Source of the DNA: Streptomyces aculeolatus
Lineage (GTDB): Bacteria > Actinomycetota > Actinomycetes > Streptomycetales > Streptomycetaceae
Reading direction: 5' to 3'
NCBI RefSeq assembly: GCF_020400605.1
Contig: NZ_JAINRD010000041.1
Location: 1-35,857, forward strand
DNA: 35,857 nt
Shown here: piece by piece, positions 6,893 to 14,509 of the stretch
How positions within the stretch are numbered: the stretch's first letter is position 1
Layout of the letters: every line of letters begins with the position of its first letter
Translations under genes and position numbers: made by a program
The notes under the pieces: generated by a model
The model's database searches: none
What the model was told of the DNA's origin: nothing
The model's input: only the letters and a program-made list of their open reading frames with translations

Positions 6893-7369
6893 TCACATCC
6901 GCTCGGCGCCTGTCCTGATGGCGTCGCGGATGCGGGTGTAGGTGCCGCAGCGGCAGATGTTGCGGATGCCGTCGAGGTCGTCGTCGGTGATCTCCCGGCC
7001 CTCGGCGGCCACGCGGCGTACCAGGGCGACGGCGGCCATGATCTGGCCGGGCTGGCAGTAGCCGCACTGGACCACGTCGTGGTCCAGCCACGCCTGCTGC
7101 ATGGGATGCAGGTCTGCGTCGACGGTGTCCGCGAGGCCCTCGATGGTGGTGACCTCGTCCGTCGCCTCCAGATCGCCGACCGGAATGGCGCAGGGGTTGG
7201 CGGCCTTGCCGTTGAGGTGGCTGGTGCACGCCTTGCAGACGTTGATCCCGCAACCGTACTTCGGTCCGGTGACGCCCAGGACATCACGCAGCACCCACAG
7301 CAGACGCTCGTCATCGGCCGCGTCGACGGTGACTTGCTCGCCGTTGAGGCGGAAGGTGTGTTCGGGCAC
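6893..7369 (-). CDS. (2Fe-2S) subunit of a molybdenum hydroxylase (IorA-like)
   Basis: This 158-residue protein has two domains. The N-terminal plant-ferredoxin-like 2Fe-2S cluster uses GCGINVCKACTSHLNG; the canonical spacing C-x4-C-x2-C is visible, with a later Cys in NPCAIP. The C-terminal helical 2Fe-2S cluster uses CGYCQPGQ and CRCGTYTRI. It passes electrons from the Mo centre to an external acceptor. GTG 7369 has GGGAG in front. It lies 17 bases after the large-subunit gene and is surely co-transcribed with it. There is no FAD subunit, as in isoquinoline 1-oxidoreductase-type enzymes that use a cytochrome or dye acceptor. Confidence 0.92.
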   Translation of the reverse strand: MPEHTFRLNGEQVTVDAADDERLLWVLRDVLGVTGPKYGCGINVCKACTSHLNGKAANPCAIPVGDLEATDEVTTIEGLADTVDADLHPMQQAWLDHDVVQCGYCQPGQIMAAVALVRRVAAEGREITDDDLDGIRNICRCGTYTRIRDAIRTGAERM

Positions 7370-7386
7370 GAAAGGCTCCCAGCAGG

Positions 7387-9681
7387 TCAGCGGACGTGGT
7401 CCAGGCCGTCGGTCGGGGACGCGGGAACGGGCGGCACGGTCGGCTTGGGGGTGAAGGAGAGCGTGCCGTGGTTGACCGGGAAGACGGTGGGCATCGTCCC
7501 GGTCGCGCGGCCGTACGCACAGGCGACCGCGGCCATCGACGCGGCAACCCCCAACTCCCCCGCCCCACCCGGCTCGTCCGAGGTGTCCGGCATCACGATC
7601 ACCTGCAACTCAGGCGGAGTGTTCCACTGCCGGGTGTAGAAGTAGTTGTCCCAACTCGCTTCGAGGAAATGCCCCTCCCGCAAGTGGAGGCTCGAGGTCA
7701 GGGCCAGCGCAATGCCGTCCATGAGGCAGCCCATCATCTGCGCTTCCAGACCGCGCGGATTGACCGCGAGGCCGACATCGACGGCGAAGACGGCCTTGAT
7801 GACGCGAGGGCCGCCGACACCGTCGCGGATGGGCCGGCCGACGGTCTCGGGGCGGCAGTCGATCTCCACCAGGGCGGCGCTGACGGACTTGTACTCGGAG
7901 TGGAACGCGATGCCCTGCGCGGTGCCCTCGGGCATCTGCCGGCCCCAGTCCCCGGCCTCCGCGGCCTTCTCCAGGACCGCGCGGGAGCGTGCGTCGCGCA
8001 GGAAGTCGCGGCGGAACGTGTACGGGTCCTTGCCCATCTTCGCGGCGAGGCGGTCGACGATCAGCTCGCGGGCGCAGGTGACGTCAGGCGAGTAGACGTT
8101 GCGCATGCTGCCCGTGTTGAAGCCCTTGTCGGTCTCGTTGAGCAGCCGGGTGGCGAGGCCGAACTCGTAGGGCATCGACTGGCTGAGGTGGAAGAACGTC
8201 TGCGAGAAGCCGATGTCGCCGACCGGCAGTCGTGCGGCCATGGCGGTGAACAGCTCGCCGAGGCCGTGGCCGAGGTCGGTGGCGACGCTGGTGTGCCGCT
8301 GCTTGAAGCCGAGGACGGCGCCGCCGGCGTAGTCGGCGCGTACCCGCGAGGTGGCCATGGGGTGCGTACGCCCCTGGCGGGAGTCGTCGGCCCGGTGCCA
8401 CATGAGCTTCACGGGCTTGCCGATCCGGCGGGAGACCTCGACGGCCTCCAGGGCGGCGTCGAAGAACAGCTTGCGGCCGAAGGAGCCGCCGCCCTGGGCG
8501 ATGTGGACGGTGACGCGCCCGAGGGGCAGGCCGAGCTTGGCGGCGATGGCCTCCTTGGCGACGATCGGTGACTTGAGCGCCGACCAGACCTCCGCGCGGT
8601 CGGGGCGTACGTCGGCGACGGCGCAGTTGGGCTCCAGCGCGCTGTTGCTGCGGAAGTGGAAGGTGAACGTGGCCTCCACGTGGGGGGTGAGCGGCGGCAG
8701 GCCCATCGGCGGCTCGGCGGCGGCGAGTTCACGCAGCACACTCTGGTCGGACTTGCCCTCGGCGGTGCCGGGCAGCCAGTCGACGCGCAGCGCGCGTACG
8801 GCGTCGACGCACTGGCCGAAGGTCTCGGCGCGTACGGCCACGCCGGTGTCGATCGGTACGACGTCGGTGACGCCGGGCATGGCGGCGACGTCGGCGAGGT
8901 TGGCGACCGCCCCTGGCTTGCCGTTGATGGTCGGCGGGCGGCAGACCATCGTGGGCTTGGCGCCGGGGACGTCGAGGTCCATGGCGAACTTCTTGCGGCC
9001 GGTGACCGCGTCGCGGGCGTCGATGCGGTTGTGGGGGCGGCCGATGACCTTGAAGTCCTCGCGGGCGGTGAGGCGGACCTCCACGGGCTCGGAGCGGGTG
9101 GCGGCGGCCTTGGGGGCGAGGGTGCCGATGTCCACGGAGGCGCCGGAGCGGTCGCGGACGGTGCCGTCGTGCAGCGTCAGGTGCGCGGCGGGCGAGCCGA
9201 GTTCGGCCGCGGCGGCGGCGAGCAGCCGGTGGCGGGCGACGGCGGCGGCGACGCGGATGGGGGTGTAGGTGGCGATGGTGGTGTTGGAGGCGCCGGTGAG
9301 CTGGTTGAACAGCAGCTCGGGGCGGGCTTCGGCCAGCGTGACGCGTACCCGCTCGGGTGGGAGCGCCAGTTCCTCGGCGATGAGCATAGCGGTGGAGGTG
9401 GTGATGCCCTGTCCGACCTCGGCGCGGGGCAGGGCGAAGGAGACGGTGCCGTCGGGCTGGACTTCGACGGTGATCAGGCCCGAGGTGGGCAGGGCGGCCG
9501 CGGTCATGACGTCGTTGAGGTCGAGGAGTTCGGTGAGGTCCGGCGAGGCGGGCCTGGCGCCGGCCGCGGGGGCGGGTGCGAGTTCGGCGGCGGCCACCAG
9601 GGTGGGGGCGGCCAGCACGTAGCCGAGGAACCGCCGCCGGCCGGGTTCCGCCTGCCGCCGCCTGCCGTTCGGTCCGGTCAT
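7387..9681 (-). CDS. Molybdopterin-binding large subunit of a xanthine dehydrogenase-family oxidoreductase (IorB-like)
   Basis: This 764-residue protein starts with a twin-arginine signal (RRRFLGYVLAAPTLVAA), so the folded Mo enzyme is exported through Tat. The aldehyde oxidase/xanthine dehydrogenase Mo domain follows: PRAEVGQGITTSTAMLIAEE, AQGGGSFGRK, FNTGSMRNVYSPDVTCARE and AGELGVAASMAAVA, with the catalytic Glu in GELG. The family hydroxylates N-heterocycles or oxidises aldehydes at a MCD-type cofactor. AAGGAG precedes ATG 9681; the longer frame to 9792 lacks sense. Without an FAD subunit, the closest type is isoquinoline 1-oxidoreductase beta. It lies downstream of a TetR gene in the same direction. 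The substrate cannot be read from sequence. Confidence 0.9.
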   Translation of the reverse strand: MTGPNGRRRQAEPGRRRFLGYVLAAPTLVAAAELAPAPAAGARPASPDLTELLDLNDVMTAAALPTSGLITVEVQPDGTVSFALPRAEVGQGITTSTAMLIAEELALPPERVRVTLAEARPELLFNQLTGASNTTIATYTPIRVAAAVARHRLLAAAAAELGSPAAHLTLHDGTVRDRSGASVDIGTLAPKAAATRSEPVEVRLTAREDFKVIGRPHNRIDARDAVTGRKKFAMDLDVPGAKPTMVCRPPTINGKPGAVANLADVAAMPGVTDVVPIDTGVAVRAETFGQCVDAVRALRVDWLPGTAEGKSDQSVLRELAAAEPPMGLPPLTPHVEATFTFHFRSNSALEPNCAVADVRPDRAEVWSALKSPIVAKEAIAAKLGLPLGRVTVHIAQGGGSFGRKLFFDAALEAVEVSRRIGKPVKLMWHRADDSRQGRTHPMATSRVRADYAGGAVLGFKQRHTSVATDLGHGLGELFTAMAARLPVGDIGFSQTFFHLSQSMPYEFGLATRLLNETDKGFNTGSMRNVYSPDVTCARELIVDRLAAKMGKDPYTFRRDFLRDARSRAVLEKAAEAGDWGRQMPEGTAQGIAFHSEYKSVSAALVEIDCRPETVGRPIRDGVGGPRVIKAVFAVDVGLAVNPRGLEAQMMGCLMDGIALALTSSLHLREGHFLEASWDNYFYTRQWNTPPELQVIVMPDTSDEPGGAGELGVAASMAAVACAYGRATGTMPTVFPVNHGTLSFTPKPTVPPVPASPTDGLDHVR

Positions 9682-9715
9682 CGTCCGGCTCCTTCCGCCC
9701 GGTTGGCCATGGCTG

Positions 9716-9746
9716 CCCCGTCGCGGGCCGCCGGCCCGCCGCGGGG
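9716..9746 (-). terminator. GC-rich hairpin between the tetR-type gene and the Mo-hydroxylase gene
   Basis: Arms at 9716-9729 and 9733-9746 pair at 12 of 14 positions around a 3-base turn. It lies 60 bases after the TetR stop and 35 before the Mo-subunit start, so it may end the regulator message or attenuate read-through. Confidence 0.4.
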
Positions 9747-9806
9747 AAGTACCAGAACGTACCGGCCGGGCGCTGCCCGGGACAGGGGGCATCCGGCCGC
9801 GCGCGG

Positions 9807-10430
9807 TCAGTCGCTCCCGGCCGGTCCGCCGACGGCGCCGACGGCGAGGGCGCGGGCGGCGTCGGCGAAGAACTCCTCGTCGGCTCCCGGGGCGAGGTCG
9901 AGGAGTACGCCCTGGCTGAGGCCGACGAAAAGGGCGCGGAGCGCGGTGACGAGCCGCCGCGCCTGCCGGGGTGTCACGCTGCCGCCGGCGTGGGCCCGGC
10001 CGGTGAACAGCGCCGCCAGGTGGCCTTCCTGCTCCTGGATGGTCCGGGCGATCTGGGAGCCGAGGCCGGGGTCGTGCAGCGCCATGTCCAGCAGGGTGAT
10101 CTGCAGCGCCAGGTCGGACCTGGCCTCCGGGGTGTCGCAGGAGCGCCGGTAGTAGCGGGCGAAGGCGTCCACCGCCGCGAGCAGGTCCGCCTCGCGTGGG
10201 ACGGCCTGCTCGATCTCCTGGTAGTGGGGGCGCAGGTAGTCCTCGACGAGGGCCGTCAGCAGGCCGCCCTTGCTGCCGAACAGCGAGTAGACGGCGCCGG
10301 TGGTCAGGTCCGCGTGCTCGGCGATGTCCTCCAGCCGGGCGCGGTGGCCCTCCCGGGCCACGAGCTGGAACGCCGCGTCGAGCAGGGCTCGGCGGTTGCG
10401 CTCCTTGTTCTCCGCTCTCGTCCTTCTCAT
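9807..10430 (-). CDS. TetR/AcrR family repressor
   Basis: This 207-residue protein has the TetR HTH at residues ~12-58: NRRALLDAAFQLVAREGHRARLEDIAEHADLTTGAVYSLFGSKGGLLTALV. The helical ligand-binding part follows (YYRRSCDTPEARSDLALQITLLDMAL). The resemblance is to AcrR-type local repressors. It is divergent from a small membrane protein gene (49 bases) over an AT-rich inverted repeat, and upstream of the Mo-hydroxylase genes on its own strand. It may control either or both. ATG 10430 is the only sensible start; upstream bases are AT-rich promoter. Confidence 0.88.
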   Translation of the reverse strand: MRRTRAENKERNRRALLDAAFQLVAREGHRARLEDIAEHADLTTGAVYSLFGSKGGLLTALVEDYLRPHYQEIEQAVPREADLLAAVDAFARYYRRSCDTPEARSDLALQITLLDMALHDPGLGSQIARTIQEQEGHLAALFTGRAHAGGSVTPRQARRLVTALRALFVGLSQGVLLDLAPGADEEFFADAARALAVGAVGGPAGSD

Positions 10431-10479
10431 AATTTGGTTATTCTAGTAATCAGGTTACGAGAAGGAAAGGGGGCGGCTC
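10431..10479. promoter_or_regulatory. AT-rich divergent promoter and probable TetR operator
   Basis: The 49 bases between the divergent genes are the most AT-rich around. They contain ATTCTAGTAAT (10440-10450), an imperfect inverted repeat (ATT...AAT about CTAG), and GTAATCAGGTTAC (GTAA...TTAC), overlapping each other. The repressor is likely to sit here and close both promoters. GAAGGAAAGG is the ribosome site of the plus-strand gene. Confidence 0.5.
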
Positions 10480-10917
10480 ATGACCGGGAGGCTCGGATCC
10501 GATGTCGCGCCGGCGACGGCGGGGCGCGCGGCGGGGATCGTCGCCGACGGGGTGTTCAAGGTGCTGCTGGGTGCCGGGTACGTCGCCGGCCACGGCTGGC
10601 TCGGCGAGCGGCTCGGCGTGGCCGGGTGGCTGCCGGTGCTCGCGGGGGTGGCCCTGCTGGCCGGCGGTGCGGTGGAGCTGGCGCTGGTGCGCCGGCGGGC
10701 GGAGGGCGCGTACATCCGGCTGATGGCCGGCTACGACGCCGGGTGGCTGCTGGCGACGCTCGCCGGGCTGCTGGTGGCGTGGATGGGCGGCAGTGCCGGG
10801 GGCGAGGTGTGGGTCGGGTATCAGACGGCGGCGGCGCCGGTGCTCGGTGCGCTGCTCGCGGGCGCGCGTTCCGTACGGCCGGCTGCTCCCGTGCGTACGG
10901 CGGGTTCCGCCGCCTGA
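10480..10917 (+). CDS. Small integral membrane protein
   Basis: This 145-residue protein has four likely membrane segments: VFKVLLGAGYVAGHGWLG, VLAGVALLAGGAVELALV, GWLLATLAGLLVAWMGG and AAPVLGALLAGA, separated by short loops with basic residues (VRRRAEGAYIR) that would lie inside. Such genes divergent from a TetR regulator are often its target. The family is not recognised beyond 'Streptomyces integral membrane protein'. Its 3' end overlaps the convergent TrpC-like gene by 97 bases, so one of the two C-termini may really be shorter. Confidence 0.65.
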   Translation: MTGRLGSDVAPATAGRAAGIVADGVFKVLLGAGYVAGHGWLGERLGVAGWLPVLAGVALLAGGAVELALVRRRAEGAYIRLMAGYDAGWLLATLAGLLVAWMGGSAGGEVWVGYQTAAAPVLGALLAGARSVRPAAPVRTAGSAA

Positions 10918-11699
10918 CGCGGGTGCCCGTCCGGGTCCGGCGCGTGCGGCTCCGTCTGCCGCGGGGATTCCGCGTCGGGCAGCAGCGCGCGCAGGCCGGC
11001 GAACCACGTGTCCAGGTCCGCCGCGCGCAGCAGCCCCGTGCCGATCAGCAGGCCCCGGTAGCCGGCCGCGAGGAGGGCGGCGGCCTCCTCGGGGGTGGCG
11101 ATGCCGCCGGCGCTGACGGTCAGCCCGGCACCCGCGGCCCGCACACGGGGCAGCAGGTCGTGGCTGCGGTCCAGGTCCGGTTCCGTGCTCCCGCGCGTGC
11201 GGACGTCCTTGTTGTTCACGGCGACGACGCAGGCCTCGGGCCGGGTGAGCGCGGACAGCTCGGCGGCGGAGGTGATCTCGACGAACGGGGTGACGCCGTG
11301 GGACAGGCAGGCGTCGACCAGCGTCGCCATGAGCCGGTGCGGCAGGATGGTGGCCGCGAGCAGCACGGCGGCCGCGCCCGCCTCGGCGGCCTGCCTGATC
11401 TGCTTCTCCTTGGTGAAGAAGTCCTTGACGAGGACGGGCAGCGAGGTCTCCGCGACCACCTCGTCCAGGAGCCGGGACGTGCCGCCGAACCACGAGCCGG
11501 TGACGACGGACAGCGCGGGCGCGCCCAACTCCTCGTAGCGGCGGACCAGGTCGCCGGCGGTACGGTCCTGCAGCAGGTCCGCGCCGTCCGCTACGGACCG
11601 CTCGACCTCCATGATCACCGGCAGTTCGGCGACGGCGAGCGCGTCGCCGAAGCGCTGGTCGGCCGGGCTCGTGCCGGCCGTGTCAGCGGGGAAGGGCAT
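10821..11699 (-). CDS. TrpC-like (indole-3-glycerol-phosphate synthase fold) enzyme with altered active site
   Basis: This 292-residue TIM barrel matches TrpC: LPVLVKDFFTKEKQIRQAAEAGAAAVLLAATIL, FVEITSAAEL, VAVNNKDV, GIATPEEAAALL. Kept from TrpC are Glu31, the general-acid Lys92 (VKDF), Glu141 and Asn163. Lost are the substrate Lys of the E-x-K motif (here E31-V-E33), the phosphate-binding SPSKG loop (here SVADGADLL), and the Glu of SESGI (here S-A-G-G-I). It therefore probably acts on a related but different N-ribulosyl-type substrate. An excellent ribosome site (AGGAGG) precedes ATG 11699. It is the last gene of the seven-gene operon, 118 bases after the transglutaminase-like gene. The ~45-residue C-terminal tail is low-complexity and overlaps the convergent gene. 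Confidence 0.8.
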   Translation of the reverse strand: MPFPADTAGTSPADQRFGDALAVAELPVIMEVERSVADGADLLQDRTAGDLVRRYEELGAPALSVVTGSWFGGTSRLLDEVVAETSLPVLVKDFFTKEKQIRQAAEAGAAAVLLAATILPHRLMATLVDACLSHGVTPFVEITSAAELSALTRPEACVVAVNNKDVRTRGSTEPDLDRSHDLLPRVRAAGAGLTVSAGGIATPEEAAALLAAGYRGLLIGTGLLRAADLDTWFAGLRALLPDAESPRQTEPHAPDPDGHPRQAAEPAVRTGAAGRTERAPASSAPSTGAAAV

Positions 11700-11817
11700 G
11701 CTGTTCCTCCTGGAGGGCCTGCCGCCGCCCCGTGTCCCGGGCGCGGCGGATGTCGCCGACGAGCGCCGGCGAGAGCTGTCCGGCGCCGTCGCTGGGCGCC
11801 GCTGTCGACGTCGGGGC

Positions 11818-12504
11818 TCAGCCCTTCCGCGCGGCCGCGTCGGCGTGCAGCGAGCCGGCCACCAGCCGGGTGCTGTCCGGGTCCGCGAAGATGCCGGGGT
11901 GGGCGCCGCGCATGCCGTCGAGCACCCGTTCGTACGGCAGGTCGTCGAATTCGCCGTGCTCACGGACGACTTCCATGTGCCGCATGCCGTCAGCGCCGTA
12001 CGGGTGGTGGACGCTGTCGGTTCTGCCGTCGAAGTCGAGGGGGCGCATGCCGTGCAGGCGGCACAGCAGCCGGTTGAAGACGGGGGTCGCGCGCACCCAG
12101 GCGCCGTCGAGGTGGACGGTGGTGAGGGCGTGGTAGCGGAAGACGTCGCCGACGAGCCGGCGCAGCGCGGGCGACGGCAGGTGGTTGCGCACGTCGGTGA
12201 GCACGAGCCGTGCGGGGATGCCGACGGCGCGCAGGGCGGCGGCGTAGAGCACGCACTTGTGGATGCACATGCCTTTGCCGGTACGGGCGACCTCGCCGGC
12301 GGTGACGCCGGTACGGGACAGGTCCACGCCGTGGACCTCGTAGTCGATGCCGTCGCGCACGGCGTAGTAGAGGCGTACGGCCGCGTCCCTGCTGTCGAGC
12401 CCGTCCTGCGGGAGGGTGCGGCGGACGAAGTCGCGGACGTCGGGGTCGTCGGAGTTCAGGAACTCGGTGGGGGCGAGGGCGTTTTCCAGTTCTGTGGTCG
12501 TCAT
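11818..12504 (-). CDS. Transglutaminase-like cysteine enzyme
   Basis: This 228-residue protein has the papain-like transglutaminase core: GKGMCIHKCVLYAAALRAVGIPARLVL with nucleophile Cys80, and FRYHALTTVHLDGAWVRATPVFN with His125. The usual Asp of the triad is replaced in the ATPVFN segment, as I recall for a bacterial subfamily with a TPxFN motif. The tail (DFDGRTDSVHHPYGADGMRHMEVV...GEFDDLPYERVLD) is also typical of that subgroup. Relatives act as amidases, hydrolases or amide-forming enzymes; AdmF of andrimid synthesis joins carrier-bound acyl groups to amines. In this operon it may release or transfer the acyl group from the carrier protein. It starts 15 bases after the dehydrogenase stop. 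Confidence 0.8.
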   Translation of the reverse strand: MTTTELENALAPTEFLNSDDPDVRDFVRRTLPQDGLDSRDAAVRLYYAVRDGIDYEVHGVDLSRTGVTAGEVARTGKGMCIHKCVLYAAALRAVGIPARLVLTDVRNHLPSPALRRLVGDVFRYHALTTVHLDGAWVRATPVFNRLLCRLHGMRPLDFDGRTDSVHHPYGADGMRHMEVVREHGEFDDLPYERVLDGMRGAHPGIFADPDSTRLVAGSLHADAAARKG

Positions 12505-12519
12505 CGGTGTTCTCCCGCA

Positions 12520-13530
12520 TCAGGCGGCGCGCCCCAGGCCGAGCGTCGCGGCTATCCGGTCGGCGACGAGTTTCGCGGTCGCCAGGTCCGCGGTGACCTT
12601 GCGCCCCGCGGTGAACTTCTCCGCTGTGTCGTAGAGCCACTTCCTGGACATCTCCAGGCCGATCTTCATGTCGACGATCCGCTTGGCGACTGCCTGGAAG
12701 CCGCCGACGGACCGGCCGAAGGCGCTGCGCTCCCCCGCGTACGCGACGCAGCGGTCGAGGCGGCGGCGTATCTCGCCGGTGCCGACGATGAAGCAGCACA
12801 GGATCTCCCACGTCCTCACGTGGTCCAGGACGAGGAGGCCGGCGCCCACGCGGCCGAGGATGTGGGTCCTGGGTACCCGGCAGTCGTCGAGGAAGAGCGA
12901 GCACAGCGGTGCGGACTTCAGCCCCGTCCCCTCGACGGGGTCGCCGAAGGTGAGGCCGGGTGTGTCGCGTGCCACCAGGAAGGCGGTGACGCCCAGCGGG
13001 CCGGCGGCGGGTTCTGTCCTGGCGTAGACGACGACGAGGTCGGCGACGGGCCCGTTGCCGACGAACGCCTTGGCGCCGCTGAGGCGGTAGCAGTCGCCGT
13101 CGGCGGTCGCGGTCGTACGCATGCCGAGCGCGTCGGAGCCGGAGTCGGGTTCGGTGACGGCGTGGGTGCCGACGGCGGTGCCGGCGCAGACCTGCGGCAG
13201 GTGGGCGTCTTTGAGCGCGGTGGAGCCGAAGCGCTGGAGGGCGACGCCGGTGCTCACCATGTGGGTGGTGATGCCGAAGTTCAGTCCGGTGTTGCGGCAG
13301 CAGCGGCCCAGTTCCTCCAGCACGTACATCGTGGTGAGGAGCGACTGCCCGAGGCCGCCCCACTTCTCGTCGAAGGGCAGGCGCAGGATCCCGGATTCCA
13401 TGACGGCGAGCCAGGGTTCGCGCGGAAAGGCCGGTTCCCGGCCGTAGCGGGGGCGGTCCTCGTCGAACTTCCCGAACCACAGGCTGATCCCTTCCTTCAG
13501 CCTCTCGTCGTCCTTCGACCAGGCGATCAC
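12520..13530 (-). CDS. Acyl-CoA dehydrogenase-like flavoenzyme, short at the C-terminus
   Basis: The N-terminal helices (residues 1-110), beta domain (HAVTEPDSGSDALGMRTTATADGDCYRLSGAKAFVGNG) and start of the C-terminal helical domain (VRTWEILCCFIVGTGEIRRRLDRCVAYAGERSAFGRSVGGFQAVAKRIVDM) are clear. FAD-binding features (VTEPDSGSD, RSAFG, FQAV) are present. It stops at 336 residues, ~45 short of the usual 380, losing the last helices with the YEGTSxIQ-type segment that holds the base in medium-chain enzymes. The stop lies just before the next gene, so this is a natural end, not a frameshift. GTG 13530 has AAGGAG. In the operon it probably oxidises an aminoacyl or heteroaryl group on the carrier protein, as PltE/RedW-type enzymes do with prolyl-carrier protein. 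Confidence 0.85.
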   Translation of the reverse strand: MIAWSKDDERLKEGISLWFGKFDEDRPRYGREPAFPREPWLAVMESGILRLPFDEKWGGLGQSLLTTMYVLEELGRCCRNTGLNFGITTHMVSTGVALQRFGSTALKDAHLPQVCAGTAVGTHAVTEPDSGSDALGMRTTATADGDCYRLSGAKAFVGNGPVADLVVVYARTEPAAGPLGVTAFLVARDTPGLTFGDPVEGTGLKSAPLCSLFLDDCRVPRTHILGRVGAGLLVLDHVRTWEILCCFIVGTGEIRRRLDRCVAYAGERSAFGRSVGGFQAVAKRIVDMKIGLEMSRKWLYDTAEKFTAGRKVTADLATAKLVADRIAATLGLGRAA

Positions 13531-13618
13531 GGCGGGCTCCTTCGCTCGGGCGTGCTCGTATCGCTGCCGGCGGTCAGTCGTTTCCCCGGTCGACGTGGCG
13601 GGCGTCCTTCTGCCACGG

Positions 13619-14509
13619 TCAACTTTCCGCTCCCTCCGCGGTGTTCTGCTCCTCGGGTAGGCGGCCGGTCCGGGGCCGCAGTCCGGTGACGAACTGCTCG
13701 ACGTCCCGCAGGAGGTCCCCGCCCTGCTGGTGGGCCTGCGCGATACGGCCGACGAGGGCGCTGCCGACGATCGCGGCCTCGGCGCCGAGAGCCCCGACCG
13801 TGCGTACGTCGTGGCGCGTGCGCACCCCGAAGCCGACGGCGACCGGTGCGGCGCCGGTGCGCCTGAGGGCGCGAACGGCGGGGCGCAGGCGGACGGGGTC
13901 GGGCGGCGGGGCGGTGCCGGAGCGGCCGTGGGTGGCGACGAGGTAGACGTACGCGGTGGAGCGCCGGGCGGCCCGCGCCAGCACTTCCCCGGGGGAGTCG
14001 GCGTAGCAGGTGGTGACGACGCGCTGGCCGGTCTGCTCGGCGGCGTCCCAGTAGGCGGCGGTGGCGCGCGGCGGCAGGCCGTGCAGGAGTACGGCGTCGG
14101 CGCCCGCGGAGCGGCTGCGGCGCAGGAACGGCTCGATGCCCAGGGGGCGTACGGTGTGCCGCCAGTCGGCGAGCAGCGCGACCTTGGTGTGCCGCAGCCG
14201 GGGCCGTACGCGCTCCAGGAGGTCCATCACCTCGTCCGCCCCGGTGCCGGCGGCGAGCGCCCGCCGGGCGGAGGCGCGGATGACGGGGCCGTCGGTGACG
14301 GAGTCGGGGAAGGGGACGGCGAGTTCGGCGCAGTCGACGCCGAGGCGGTCGAAGAGCAGCAGCAGGTCGCGGGTGTGCTCCAGGCCGGGGTCGCCGGCGT
14401 TGAGGAAGAGCGCGAGGCCGGGGTCGCGGGACGTGCGGCCGGGGAAGAAGGGGCTGTCGGGGGGCCGGGGCCGCGGGCTGCGGGCGAGGTGGTGGCTAGG
14501 CGCGGACAC
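13619..14509 (-). CDS. TrpA-like (tryptophan synthase alpha fold) lyase
   Basis: This 296-residue TIM barrel has FLNAGDPGLE, then CAELAVPFPDSVTDGPVIRAS. This equals the ELGIPFSDPxADGPxIQ motif, with catalytic Glu62 and Asp73 (Glu49 and Asp60 in Salmonella TrpA) both kept. YVYLVATHGRSG keeps the catalytic Tyr region and VAVGFGV the phosphate loop. In TrpA these residues cleave indole-3-glycerol phosphate to indole and glyceraldehyde 3-phosphate. No TrpB partner is encoded here; a free-standing TrpA acts as a retro-aldolase (compare plant BX1). Proline-to-serine changes in PFSDP and other shifts show divergence. GTG 14509 overlaps the TrpD-like stop by 14 bases, implying translational coupling. 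The first ~28 residues are low-complexity. Confidence 0.82.
   Translation of the reverse strand: MSAPSHHLARSPRPRPPDSPFFPGRTSRDPGLALFLNAGDPGLEHTRDLLLLFDRLGVDCAELAVPFPDSVTDGPVIRASARRALAAGTGADEVMDLLERVRPRLRHTKVALLADWRHTVRPLGIEPFLRRSRSAGADAVLLHGLPPRATAAYWDAAEQTGQRVVTTCYADSPGEVLARAARRSTAYVYLVATHGRSGTAPPPDPVRLRPAVRALRRTGAAPVAVGFGVRTRHDVRTVGALGAEAAIVGSALVGRIAQAHQQGGDLLRDVEQFVTGLRPRTGRLPEEQNTAEGAES

Noticed and set aside
9576..12077. 833-residue plus-strand open frame
   Set aside because: It is antisense to the Mo subunit, TetR, TrpC-like and transglutaminase-like genes; no family pattern is visible.
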